A stretch of DNA of 64,000 bases from Oryza sativa Japonica Group (lineage: Eukaryota > Streptophyta > Magnoliopsida > Poales > Poaceae): contig NC_089035.1 in the NCBI RefSeq assembly GCF_034140825.1, positions 23,339,501-23,403,500 on the forward strand, in the 5' to 3' direction. A program made the translations under genes and the position numbers. The notes under the pieces were generated by a model that did no database searches, was not told where the DNA came from, and worked only from the letters and a program-made list of their open reading frames with translations. Below are positions 39,036-49,507 of this stretch, in pieces (position 1 is the first letter of the stretch; the number at the start of each line of letters is the position of its first letter).

Positions 39036-39134
39036 CATTTATATATTATATATTTGCATAAAAGTTTTGGATGAAGTGAATGGTGAAACACTCATTTAAA
39101 AGTCAATGGCGTCATCTATTAAAAAACTGAGGGA
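39036..39134. mobile_element. Half MITE, inverted copy
   Basis: It contains GGCGTCATCTATTAAAAAAC and AAAGTCAATGG, the complement of the half element at 27099. It sits at the edge of the SAPS fragment in the inverted unit. Confidence 0.7.
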
Positions 39135-41464
39135 ATATATTCTACCGATCTCTCATAAAAAAATAATCTCATAAAATGCATGGCCATTTGCACCATATTT
39201 CACCATACTTTCAGAATCGACAAGATTCAGTTCTAGGCTAATAAGCCCTGAACAAAACAAACCATAGATAAAACCAAAAAAAAAAAATTGTAGACACACA
39301 TATAGCAAATCCCAACTTTTATGCGTGTTACTAGTGATTTAAAACTAAGGGTAGAAGAAGATAAATTATGATGGAAAAACTTCAGAATATATTAAAACTG
39401 AACTAATTTCAAAACTTAAATTTTAGCTGCGATAATTAGTCAACAAGAAGGCAATGAAAGTTATGAAACTTAGTGATAATACACATGCATTCCAGGAGAG
39501 TACACATGCAATATATAGCTGCTCAGTTGATTCTTAACACTCTGTGTAGCATATATGTTGTTTTTTCAGGAAAAATAGAATTTGAAACCTATTTAATTAC
39601 TACCAAAACCTACCACCATACCCACAAATGCCCGATCAAAATGTGCCGATAATCTGGTGAAGGGAAGTGTAGGTGCCAACGATGGTGACGCACACTCCAA
39701 TGACCAGTATCCCAACAATCGCCGCCACCTCGAAGCGGACAACTCTTCCTCGGGGCATGTAGATCTTGAGGTAGCTCAGGCACGGGAACAACATGGCAAC
39801 GACGACGTTCAGTGAGAACCCGATGAACAACATGAGGTAGCCGAAGAAGGGCAAAGTGCACGCCAGCACCGTCATGTTGACAACGACGGCTGCTGGTGAG
39901 CACCCTGGTTAGCCCGTTGTTCCTATTGTCAGCCACCGCCGCCATCATTGCCGACAGCTTGTCCTCTATCGCCATTGTGATGGGCTGGATCACGAGCGCG
40001 TACTTCGCCAGCGGGGTGATCAGTGTCGTCAAGATGGCGATCTTGGTGTACAGCTTCCCCGTGGGTAAGTTCAGTGTCACCTTCACCTGCACATCCTCAC
40101 CATAGCTCAGATATCCCAACACTGTTGTCACTGTAGAGTTGAGACTGCACATCACCGAAGAGATTAGCAAAACCTGCACATTAATTGGAGAGGAATAGAA
40201 CATTATTGGAGAGGAATAGAACATTATTGGAGTACTGTTCCATTATCATCATCGTCATGGTTTCATAAACCAAATTATGATAACTGGAACTGATAATCCA
40301 ATGATCAATTATCAATTGGTTGCCAAATCTCTCTAAGTGAAAGGTAAAACTTAAAATGCAACATCATTGAGCTACATCATCTGAAGATATGTACCATTGA
40401 ATGCAACGGTTGATATAATATCCACTGTTAGATCCTGGATAAGTATCAGCAAAAGAATGGTAAAAGGTCCAAGATTGTTCAAGAAACTTCCATGAGTTAA
40501 TTGTGCAATAGTCAATGCCCTACCACTTTTGCATCTTATACCTAACAATTCTCATAGCTGTTGGCTGAGTCAAAACTTAGTACAAGAATATATACAACAC
40601 AACACAATAGATCTATCTTTTAACTCGGCATTAAAAATTTTATGATGCAACAGATCTTCCAAATTTAGATACGCTACCTTTTAATTTATCTAAAATTGTA
40701 TTGGACTACGCATTAAATTACTTAAAATTTTTTTCATAAACTATGTATTCAAATGGCTAATATAATTATTTCATTTTAAGTGCTAGACGCATCTTCCAAC
40801 TTTAGGTTTTAGCATATAAATTAAACCGTATTAGGCGGCTCTTGATTAGCTTTATCTTTAAGCTACATTGCTTTTACCTGGGTGGATGAGAGGTAACCAA
40901 ATCCCAACTTGAGAGGCAGCCCTAATCGCTACCATTCACCAGTTTATTCCGCTGGGGTAATAGGCTTTAATATAGCATAGTACGCCTCCACGCTAGTTAC
41001 CAGTTTATTCCACTGGTGTGATAGGTTGTATTGTAGCACAGTACGCCTCCACATCACCGCACACGTCAAACTAGTCGAAAGGCTAACGCGACATTACCCT
41101 AAATTTACATCATTATGCAAAAAAATATATTAATGCTAAATTGTGAATATTGCACTTGCCATTCCATATATCTGAAATTAACATTACAAAATTTATAAGT
41201 AGTACAACATCATTTTTTAGCGATAGTACAACTTATTTTAATAAATGATTTTAATGTTGATTTCGTATGATCCTAATTCTTATTAGACGACCAAAATAAA
41301 CTTATTAGCTCGAATTTTATCTACATGATGTATATGTAGACCTGCTATATGATGGGAGCGCCAACAAAGTATATGAGAGCCATGCAATGCTGAGTATGAT
41401 GAGAACATAGCAGCGATGATGATTAAGAGGTGTGCATGATTAGTGATGTACGAGTTCTAAAAAT

Positions 41465-41884
41465 AATTATGAGTGTGCGCGTCTTCCATGCATACATGTA
41501 ATAAAAAAGTAATTTGTTTGTATTCTTACTAAACCTGGTGCTAATTTAATACCACCATTGACTTTTAAATTTTCATTAACCATAATTCTAAATTTACATT
41601 GTTAATTGTTATCACAAATTGTAGCAAACTTACTATCAAGTACAACACATAAATACATTTTAAAAGTGTATAGGAATTATGAGTGTGCGCGTCTTCCATG
41701 CATACATGTAACAAAGAAACAATTTGTTTGTATTCTTGCTAAACCTGTTGCTAATTTAATACCACCATTGACTTTTAAATTTTCATTAACCATAATTCTA
41801 AATTTACATTCTTAATTGTTATCACAAATTTTAGCAAACTTACTATCAAGTACAACACATAAATACATTTTAAAAGTGTATAGG
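41465..41884. repeat. 210-bp tandem duplication in the copy C intron
   Basis: Two adjacent copies start at 41465 and 41675, each with AATTATGAGTGTGCGCGTCT and ending near AAAAGTGTATAGGAA. The duplication spans the intron 5' end next to the lost splice donor. Confidence 0.9.
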
Positions 41885-42271
41885 AAAATCCTTCTTAGAC
41901 TTCATTGAGCAGTAAACGGTCGGGAAGACGCCATAGCCGGCGAAGCAGACGAAGTAGAGGCTGAGGGCAGTGGGCAACCCGCTCAGCGCAACCGACAAGG
42001 CCAGCCCGACCGCCGAGATAGGCAAGCACGCTGAGGTTCTTGAGCCACGTCGTCGGGAGGATGACAGTGGCCGCCGCGAGCACGAATAGCTGCTTCCCAT
42101 GCACCTGGTACCCTAGGATCTCCACCACCGTGCCGGGGAGGAGCTTGTCGAGGTTGTCGCCCAAGAGGATGACGAAGCTGATGGCGACAAGCTAGAGCTC
42201 GACGTACATGATGAGGCCGATGGCCGTCAGGCCATAGCCGCTGAAGGTGAGGTGGCCGATGTCCAGTAGCT

Positions 42272-42465
42272 CAGCGATCGACGCGCATGCAGCGGTCCAT
42301 GAGGTTGATGGTGTAGAAGCATATAGCTTGGTGAAGAGCGCCAGGCTAAGCCACCTGCCCTGCGAGGGTAGATCAGCGATCGACGCGCATGCAGCGGTCC
42401 ATGAGGTTGCCGGTGTAGAAGCAGATGGCTTGGTGAAGCCACCTGCCCTGCGATACCAGCATGGA
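42272..42465. repeat. About 100-bp tandem duplication inside copy C exon 1
   Basis: GATCGACGCGCATGCAGCGG and following sequence occur twice (from about 42275 and 42376). The intact gene has this segment once. Confidence 0.85.
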
Positions 42466-42638
42466 GAGCCACATGCCCTGAGATAGCGCGTACAGCACGG
42501 AGAGCATCCTTACGCTTGAGGGAGCATGTTCCTTACGCTGGAGGGAGCACGTGCGCTGTACGCGATCGTCCCTAGATCTTCTTGCTCATGTTTACCATAG
42601 AAGGGAGCCTCGTCGATAGGGCTCTTATCCGCCGCCAT

Positions 42639-43131
42639 AATCTCATGTTCCAGACGGTTGACGTTTGACCGCACGGAAAAAATTGTTTCTCTACTAGTGT
42701 ACTAACGGCTTCTATAATTAGTTTTTTTCTACTAGTGTACGAACGGCTTCTATAATTAGTTTTTTTATTAGTGCCCAAACAACTCATGCAATACCCTATA
42801 TAATATCCGATGTGACGTGCCAAAGCTTTATACCCATGGATCTAAACACCCCCTATGAACTGTAAATATGGGATGGATGTGCTATTTATTTATAGCCTAG
42901 CTATTATTTGTAATTTTTTCCGACATGACGTGGGTCAGTTCGAATGGAACACGTCCTTTTTGATAAAAAAGAAATCTCTCTGCACTCCTCATACACTACA
43001 CAATTGATTTTCGAAACGATTTCCACATCAGCCTTCTGTTATGTTACATTACTACTAGGTTCCATCAAAATTTGAACAATTTTATATGTTCTTGTACAGC
43101 TCTTTCAAAGAGGGCCAATTGATCTTCATGA
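42639..43131. other. Junction and HDAC 3' flank
   Basis: The inverted array ends near 42840. A short direct repeat (TTTTTCTACTAGTGTAC / CGGCTTCTATAATTAG, twice) lies at 42690-42760. From 42860 the DNA is the 3' flank of the HDAC gene, shared with 16960-17230. Confidence 0.55.
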
Positions 43132-45126
43132 TCACTTTAGCTTACGCTGCTTTCTACTACTCGACTCCCCTGGCTGCACGTTGCACCTGTGCTTAGTGTA
43201 GGGGCTCTCCTGATCTCCGGTGGGCTCGAAGTAGAGCTTCCGGTGCAGCCTCGCCGTGGGGCTCTCCTCTTCCTCTTCCTGCTCGCGTGGGTCGTAGTAG
43301 AGGTCGCCGACGTTGATGCTCCGGTGGCGGCGCTCCTCGAACTGCACGCTCGCCGCCGCCTCCAGCTTCAGTTTGGAGAGGTTCTCCATGGCCGCCATCC
43401 TGATGCCGTCTATGGAGTTCGCCGTGTTGCGGTTGCGGTGCAGGTGCTTCGTCTCCAACTTGTAGTGGAGCTTGTACTCCTGGTTCTTGTAGAACACGTC
43501 GAAACCATGCTTGGGTATGTCGTTGGGGATCTCCTTGCCGATGGCCACCGCCGTCTGCATCCATCCACAGAAATTCATCACAACGCGGGATCAGCATTGC
43601 CATCAAATTTGGATAAATTTCGTAAGAAACATAAAAAAATAAAATTCTAATATCTCGAGTGGATAACTCATCGTGTAGCTTTTACTTCCAAATTCAATAC
43701 ATATGGTTGTAAGAAATTCTGAAAGAAATTGACCGTGTTGAGTATAATAGCATCTATCACTCTAAAAATCAAGTTGAAATTCGACTTAAGCTTTGATTAA
43801 CAAATGATAAATTCGGGTGCGAATAGTATTCATACAATAAATTAGTCCCTTTTTTTTATATCTCAATGTGTGATTTGATTTTGTACCTAAGTTTTTTCCT
43901 TTTGGAGTGGGATATGTATATATGTTGTATATATGAATATTGCTACGTTTTTTTAATAAAAAATCATAAACTAAACTATTTGAAAGGGTTTTAAACAAAT
44001 GAGGGACGAGGTATCAAAATAGTTAATTTCTCGTACAAACAGTTGAGAGTGAGTTTGGCAGAAATTAAATTGAGTGAGTTTTGTAAAATTTAGTTACCTC
44101 ATTGCACCAGCAGGAGGCGACGTGGTTGATGGTGTAGCCGCCGCCGCCGAGGAGGAGGAGCGGCAGGTTGAAGCTGCGGATGAAGCTGACGCACTGGGCG
44201 TGGCCGCGCGTGGTCAGGTTCAGCTCGCCGAGCCGGTCGCCGGCGAGGGAGTCGGCGCCGCACTGCAGCACGACGGCCTCCGGCTGGAACACCTCCATCA
44301 CCCTCGCCATGATCGGCTCGAACAGCCGGTGGTACTCCTCGTCGCCGATGCCCACGCTCACCGGCACGTTCAGCGCGCAGTAGCGGCCGGGGCCCTTCTT
44401 GCCGACGTCGGCGACGGCGCCGGAGCCCGGGAAGAAGCCGCCGCCGTGCTGGTGGAACGACACCGTCATCACCCGGTTCGACGCCTCGAAGGCGGCCTGG
44501 ACGCCGTCGCCGTGGTGGACGTCGATGTCCACGTAGAGCACGCGGCGGAAGTGGGCGAGCAGCTCGCGGATGGCGAGCACGATGTCGTTCACGTAGCAGA
44601 AGCCCCTCGCGCCGCCGCGGCACGCGTGGTGCATCCCGCCCGACCAGTTGATGGCGATGTCGGCGGTGCCGCTCCCGAGGGTGCGCGCCGCGGCGAGCGA
44701 CCCGCCGGAGTAGCGGAGGCAGTAATCCCAGAGGCGGTCGAACACCGGGTTGTCGACGCCGCGGCCGCCGCCCTTGCCCTCGACGGCGTAGATGCCCCTG
44801 GCGCGCGCCATGTCGCCGACCCCGTCGTCGCCTCCGCAGCCGTCCGGGGTGAGGTCCTGGAGGAGGGCGAGGTAGCCCTCGTCGTGGAAGTCGGCGAGCT
44901 CCGCCGCCGTGGCGGGCGCCGTGCGGAGGCGGCGCATGTCGCCGAGCATGCCGTAGGCGGCGACGAGGTTGTGCGCCATGGTGACGCGGTGCGGCACCAT
45001 GACGTGGCCCTCGCCGTAGTCGACGGTGGAGATCCCCGGGTCGTAGTAGTAGCACACCCGCCGCTTCTTGTCGTCGCCGCACGACGGCGAAGGCAGCGAA
45101 TTGCCGCCGCCGCCGGCCATGGCCAT
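43132..45126 (-). CDS. HDA701: Class I RPD3/HDA1-type histone deacetylase
   Basis: Two exons join in phase: 45126-44098 and 43554-43132, giving 483 aa. The first exon encodes the full catalytic domain. Visible motifs include the active-site histidines in [10 protein letters not shown] (166-167), zinc ligands Asp202 and His204 in [11 protein letters not shown] and Asp292 in [12 protein letters not shown], and the catalytic Tyr331 in [14 protein letters not shown]. The second exon supplies [19 protein letters not shown] and a charged tail ending [10 protein letters not shown], a possible nuclear signal. The enzyme removes acetyl groups from histone lysines in nuclear co-repressor complexes, by family. 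Two in-frame ATGs (MAMAGGGG) start the protein; the first was used. It is very GC-rich, giving a long spurious frame on the other strand. The symbol is recalled from gene order with WRKY27, not searched. Confidence 0.95.
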
Positions 45127-45191
45127 GTTTAACCTAGCTACACCGGCGAGATGCAGACGTCACGGTGGCGCATGCACCGGACGTACACACG

Positions 45192-45203
45192 CACATATAT
45201 AGG
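45192..45203 (-). promoter_or_regulatory. Probable TATA box of the histone deacetylase gene
   Basis: The minus strand reads CCTATATATGTG about 70 bases before the ATG at 45126, giving a leader of roughly 40 bases. A second TATA-like run lies at about 45343-45354. Motif evidence only. Confidence 0.45.
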
Positions 45204-45860
45204 CTAAACATATGTAAGGCTGATCGAAGCCCAGTTCGTGCCGGAGTTGGATTGTTAATTGACTTTTAAATTATTAATTAATCCGAAAACAACTTCCAAA
45301 TTAACTTCCAACTACCTGATCGGAAGTTTGGAACGGAACTCGTATATATATCCTCTTAACTTTCTTCCCGTGCAACGGCGTCTCCTCCCCGCACGCGCGC
45401 TTCCTAACCCTACCTTTCCTTTTTTTTTCTTTTAACCTTCTTCCATATATAGATCTAATCCTCTCTCGCTATTTTCTTTTAACCTTCTTCCATAACCCCG
45501 GCCGGTGAGAGCTCTCGTCCACAGCTCGTCACATCATCGTTGTCACGCGCGTCTCCACCGGTATATCTCCTCCGGGCGTGCGGCAGCGGTGTAGGCGGTG
45601 CGCACGCCGCGGCCGACATCGATCTACAAATTGGTGGGAGAGGTGAGAAATTAGCTACGTTCCTATAATTTCTTCTCTTTTTTCCCAATTTTTGTTATTA
45701 GGCTAGTTACCCTGCATGTTCTGCTATATCTTTCTATACATGCTTCCTTCGTAATTTCCTTGCTTGGATGGGACTAGAAAATCGATGCGCCCGTTGGCGC
45801 GCTCAATATTTATAGCCTATTATATTATTATTTAATGGGTTTTAAAATTTAGGTTTAAAA
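45204..45860. other. HDAC upstream DNA; part duplicated at 17.87 kb
   Basis: The stretch 45484-45780 is the paralogue of 17865-18020. It contains a short GC-rich part (45500-45610) without recognised coding content. The rest is AT-rich. Confidence 0.6.
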
Positions 45861-46098
45861 CTAGAATAGTGCCCGTGCGTTGCAACGGATAAAAAAATAC
45901 AATAATAAATGGATGACAACGATTTAATTATATCTTCAGGATATTATCTAAATAACATTATATATTTTTTTATGAAACCTTATATGTTTGATATTGTGCA
46001 TTAGAGTGGCCATGATGGTAAATAACATTCCAGGAAAATATATTTGTTAAACCAGCCGTATCATTTAGAGTTTTATAGAATTGAAAGAAAAATAAGTA

Positions 46099-46194
46099 CT
46101 CCCTTCATCAAAAAAAAACTCAACCTAGAAGTGGATGTGACCCCTCCTAGATTGATGTATGTTGTTCTAGGAGGTTTTTGTTAGACGGAGGAAG
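46099..46194. mobile_element. Short MITE-like element
   Basis: The 96-bp sequence has CTCCCTTCATC at one end, ACGGAGGAAG at the other, and TA on both sides. Its inner arms (CTCAACCTAGAAG, CTCCTAGATTG / CTAGGAGGTTTTTG) pair partly. It sits inside the outer Helitron-like element. Confidence 0.6.
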
Positions 46195-46231
46195 TATTTG
46201 TTGAATCGTCATGGCCAGTTCATTAGTTATA

Positions 46232-46782
46232 CTAGGTAAAACCCCGTGCGTTGCTGCGGGAGTTCAGTATAATAACAATAAGTAAAAATAATGTGTAAAA
46301 TAGCTAAACAATATAAACTTACATAAGTTGATATGGTTTATGATAATTTAAATTTAAATAGATATATATAATAATGATTCAAATGTAAAAGTAAGATGAT
46401 GTGGCTTTATGAGAGAAGAAAGGGAGTGAGATACTTTGGACCGTAGATTAATCGTGTAAGGCAAAAAAAACAATTGATATGATATGATTTAATGGGAGAA
46501 GAGAAAAATAATACTAACTAAGTGAGGATGAATCATATAGGTATATACGATATTATAAAAAATGATGAAGATATATATTGAAATATTATGTGAATTATGT
46601 GGGATGATGATTTAACATGCTTACATTTTAAAACTCTAAAATGTAATAAATTATAAAATTATAGATAATATAACATGTTTGCATGATGTTTAAATGCAAT
46701 AATTGTTAGTGGATGATGATGTGGCATCTTTGCATGTTGAGCTTTGGGATCTAGTGGGTTATAACTTTATAATAAGAAAAGA
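46232..46782 (-). mobile_element. Nested Helitron-like element (non-autonomous)
   Basis: The minus strand starts TCTTTTCTTATTATAAAGTT after A and ends CCCGCAGCAACGCACGGGG, a stem of CCCG/CGGG, then TTTTACCTAG followed by T. It is 551 bp and non-coding. Its ends resemble those of the outer element, so both probably belong to related families. Confidence 0.55.
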
Positions 46783-47544
46783 TTATATATAACCCTATTT
46801 TTGCTCATATTACAACCCTGATAATTGATAGCAAAATTTCTGAAATAATTTTGATGCCAAATTTTGTGAATTTAATTTTGAAATAATTTGATTGATAGCA
46901 AAATAATTATGTCTGAATTTAAATATGCATCAATGCAAAATAATGTTGTATGAGCAAACAATACAAAATGATGTGTGAGCAAATGTTTGCCCAGAGATAA
47001 GATTGCCTTTTCATACAACTTAACGGAGAGGAGTTAACAATAGTTTGGCTGTGATGGAATTTCTGGGAGAAATATGCTTGTACGATGGCATTTTCAGGAA
47101 GTTGTGTTTGTCGATGGCATTTCTGGGATTAGGGTGTTTGTTAATGGTATTTCATGGATTTTCTCTTGATTATATGGATGAGTATATGTTAAATATTATA
47201 AAAATAATGAATATATATGTGTGTTAAAAATATTGTGAATAATAATGTGAAGGAAGATGATTGGATGTTGTTTCGTAGAATTAAATGAATTGTAGATGAT
47301 GTTGCATGCTTGCATAAGTTTTCTATTTAATTATTGCTAGTGAATGATGAGGTGGTATATTTGCATGTTGAGTTTTAGAATTAGTGGGGGTTATAATTTT
47401 ATAGTAAGATAGGATTAGCTTCTCCCTAAGACACTCTCGCTGTCAATTTTGTCCTCATTCACCTAATCGCTCTTCTTCTTCAGGTAGAAGCTAATTTCTG
47501 CTATTACTACTTGATTATTGATACAATTAGGCCGTCACAAAATC

Positions 47545-47900
47545 ACATTGGTTAGGGTGGGTTTACTTCGTGAAAAGAAAAATTTTAGGTATCAGATCGG
47601 ACGTTTGACCGGACGTCGGAAAGGGATTTTCGGATACGAATGAAAAAACTAATTTCATCACTCGGCTAGAAATTGCGAAACGAGTTTATTAAGCCTAATT
47701 AATCTGTCATTAGCACATGTGGTTATTGTAGCACTATGGCTAATCATAGACTAATTAGGCTCAAAAGATTCATCTCGCGATTTCCATACAAACTGTACAA
47801 TTAATTTTTTTAATCTATATTTAATTTTCTATGTATGTGTCTAAAGATTCGATGTGATGTTTTTTAAGAAAAAGTTTTGAGAACTAAACAAGGCCTAACG
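47545..47900. repeat. MITE-like dispersed repeat (GGCCTTGTTTAGTTC type)
   Basis: The right end reads GAACTAAACAAGGCC and the left end GGGTGGGTTTACTTC, imperfect inverted repeats. Internal AGACTAATTAGGCTCAAAAG and ATTCATCTCGCGA are typical of a grass repeat family I recognise by sequence. The superfamily is uncertain. Confidence 0.55.
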
Positions 47901-48929
47901 AGGCCTTGTTACAAATTATGTAATACTCTGATCAAATTAATTAGGCGTACATCGACGTGTGCCGCCTGCGGCCGGCATGCGCGCGGGAGTTCACGTTCTA
48001 CAAGGGCGCCATAAACCAAGGCTGCATGCATGCCGTCAACGTGCATCGTTGGCTACCACGAGGGCTTCGGCTGCGACAGTACTGTGCATGCTTAATCAAT
48101 CGCGTTGGCCCGTGTGGAAAGTAAAATAGAAATGGAAAGCGTGAGTGGAACGCGGGCGAATTTTTTTGCGCGGGCATATGCCTGCTGTTCGGACGACGGA
48201 AGAAAAAAAAAATCCAAATCCTATTGCCCCGTGGATCGGCGGATTAGATAATTACGGAGTAAACCGATGACGTCCAACATTTGTTAACAAAAATATCTTC
48301 AATTTTTATAATAGTAGCGAAATACACGATGAACAAAATAATAACATATGTGTTGCTTTATAATACAAGCATATTATTTATGGTCCTTTTCAAGTAAAAA
48401 TATACATAAGATTTTACATGAATAAATTCAATTCTTGTTAGGATGTGCTACCTGTCTACCGGCTGAAAAATTTCTTGCTTTCAGCCGCTTATTTTAGCGC
48501 TGGATAAATGTATCGGACGATCCAACGATTTCCTGCGGCGCTATCAGCCTATCACACATTCCGTCAGAATTTAAAAGTTGTCCTTTTTGCAAAATAGCCA
48601 TCAATTTTGTGAGAATTTTAGATACACCCTTCTTAGGCCTAAGCTGTTACAACTTTTTCGCATAACTACCTATAGTTTTTTTTTATAATAAAACCAATGA
48701 AGGAAAACTTCCTTTCTCCTTCGCATATAATACTTAAGTAGTTTTGTATACAAGATTTTAAAAATACTGTTTTGTATACAATCTTTGTGTGCAAAGTACT
48801 CGGTATGCTAGTTTTTTTTGCTAATTTTTGCCATATGTGTTCATTCACTTTTCTAACATGTATATAGACTGGTCAGGATCACGTCTTTACTACCGATTCA
48901 CCATTCTCTGTTTGTTTTGTTACGACCTT
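47901..48929. other. Intergenic DNA with a short GC-rich island
   Basis: A GC-rich island at about 47945-48100 opens a short frame (YIDVCRLRPACAREFTFYKG) with no family that I recognise. It could be a captured exon piece. The rest is AT-rich and shows no gene. Confidence 0.4.
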
Positions 48930-49113
48930 CACGAAAGTGAAACGAGACGAGAATTGTAGGCTTCTTTCCTAAACTAAAAGCGGTGGTTCCCGCCTCCCTG
49001 TGCCTAAAGCGGGGTGGGCGACTGCGGTTCGAGTCTTTATCGATCGGGTAGATCCATATGTTCTGGGGGGGAGACGAGGTGTAGCGCAGTCTGGTCAGCG
49101 CATCTGTTTTGGG
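48930..49113 (+). other. Nuclear insert of mitochondrial DNA with 5' half of trnP
   Basis: The segment 49075-49113 reads CGAGGTGTAGCGCAGTCTGG then TCAGCGCATCTGTTTTGGG, matching plant mitochondrial tRNA-Pro (UGG) from its 5' end to the anticodon, where similarity stops. The preceding AGCGGGGTGGGCGACTGCGG region looks like mitochondrial spacer. The left limit is approximate. The tRNA lacks its 3' half and is not functional. Confidence 0.7.
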
Positions 49114-49507
49114 ATAGTCATCTCATTGATATTTTTAGTACAACATCTAATCTAGCTTAATCAACGTGCGTCTAGCTTAATCAACGTGCGTCTACTTTAG
49201 TTATCTCATTATTTTTTTGTCACCTTTTGTATTAATTTACTAATAAATGTTTCTTGTTTGTTTGTAATTTTGTTAGCAAATTTTTAGGTGTAATGAGTAG
49301 TTGTCTAGTATCTCTCTTATTTCTATTTTGTTTCACTAAATGTAAGTTGCACTTTATTTTTAACTATAAGGTTATCATTAATAATGAATTCTATGTTATG
49401 ATACGTATGATAAGTTATACACGCTATTTTCATATGTGTATCATGTAAGTATTAAAAATCTATCAGGTGATTTTGGTTTAACAGGTGCACACACAGACAC
49501 GGGGATT
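49114..49507 (+). promoter_or_regulatory. Upstream region of the intact amino acid transporter
   Basis: From about 49325 it matches the region upstream of broken copy A (TAACTATAAGGTTAT, AATGAATTCT, GTTATGATACGTATGAT). The 0.95-kb upstream unit of the broken copies is not recognisable farther out; the mitochondrial insert lies there instead. No clear TATA box. Confidence 0.5.

Larger units (their letters stand above)
39636..42638 (-). pseudogene. AVT1-like amino acid transporter, broken copy C (inverted)
   Basis: Exon 1 homology runs on the minus strand from the ATG at 42638 to about 41882, and exon 2 from 40173 to the stop at 39636. The N-terminus (MAADKSPIDEAPFYG) is kept but the frame soon changes. 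A segment of about 100 bp in exon 1 is tandemly duplicated. The exon 1 splice donor is lost: the intact gene has CCTAAG/GTACAC and this copy has CCTATACAC. Exon 2 has a 2-base deletion after LTRVLTS that shifts the frame. Confidence 0.9.
45861..47414 (-). mobile_element. Outer Helitron-like element (non-autonomous)
   Basis: On the minus strand the 5' end reads TCCTATCTTACTATAAAATT after a flanking A. The 3' end at 45861 reads CGTTGCAACGCACGGGCA, a hairpin-forming stretch, followed by CTATTCTAG and then T. TC at the 5' end, a hairpin then CTAG at the 3' end, and insertion between A and T are the Helitron signature. About 1.0 kb remains if the nested element is subtracted. No helicase or Rep frame is present. 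Confidence 0.5.

Noticed and set aside
44074-45132. Long open frame of 352 codons on the plus strand over the HDAC gene
   Set aside because: It is antisense to the catalytic exon and arises from extreme GC content; the minus-strand frame carries all deacetylase motifs.
49075-49113. Functional tRNA-Pro gene
   Set aside because: Similarity stops at the anticodon; the T arm and acceptor 3' strand are missing.
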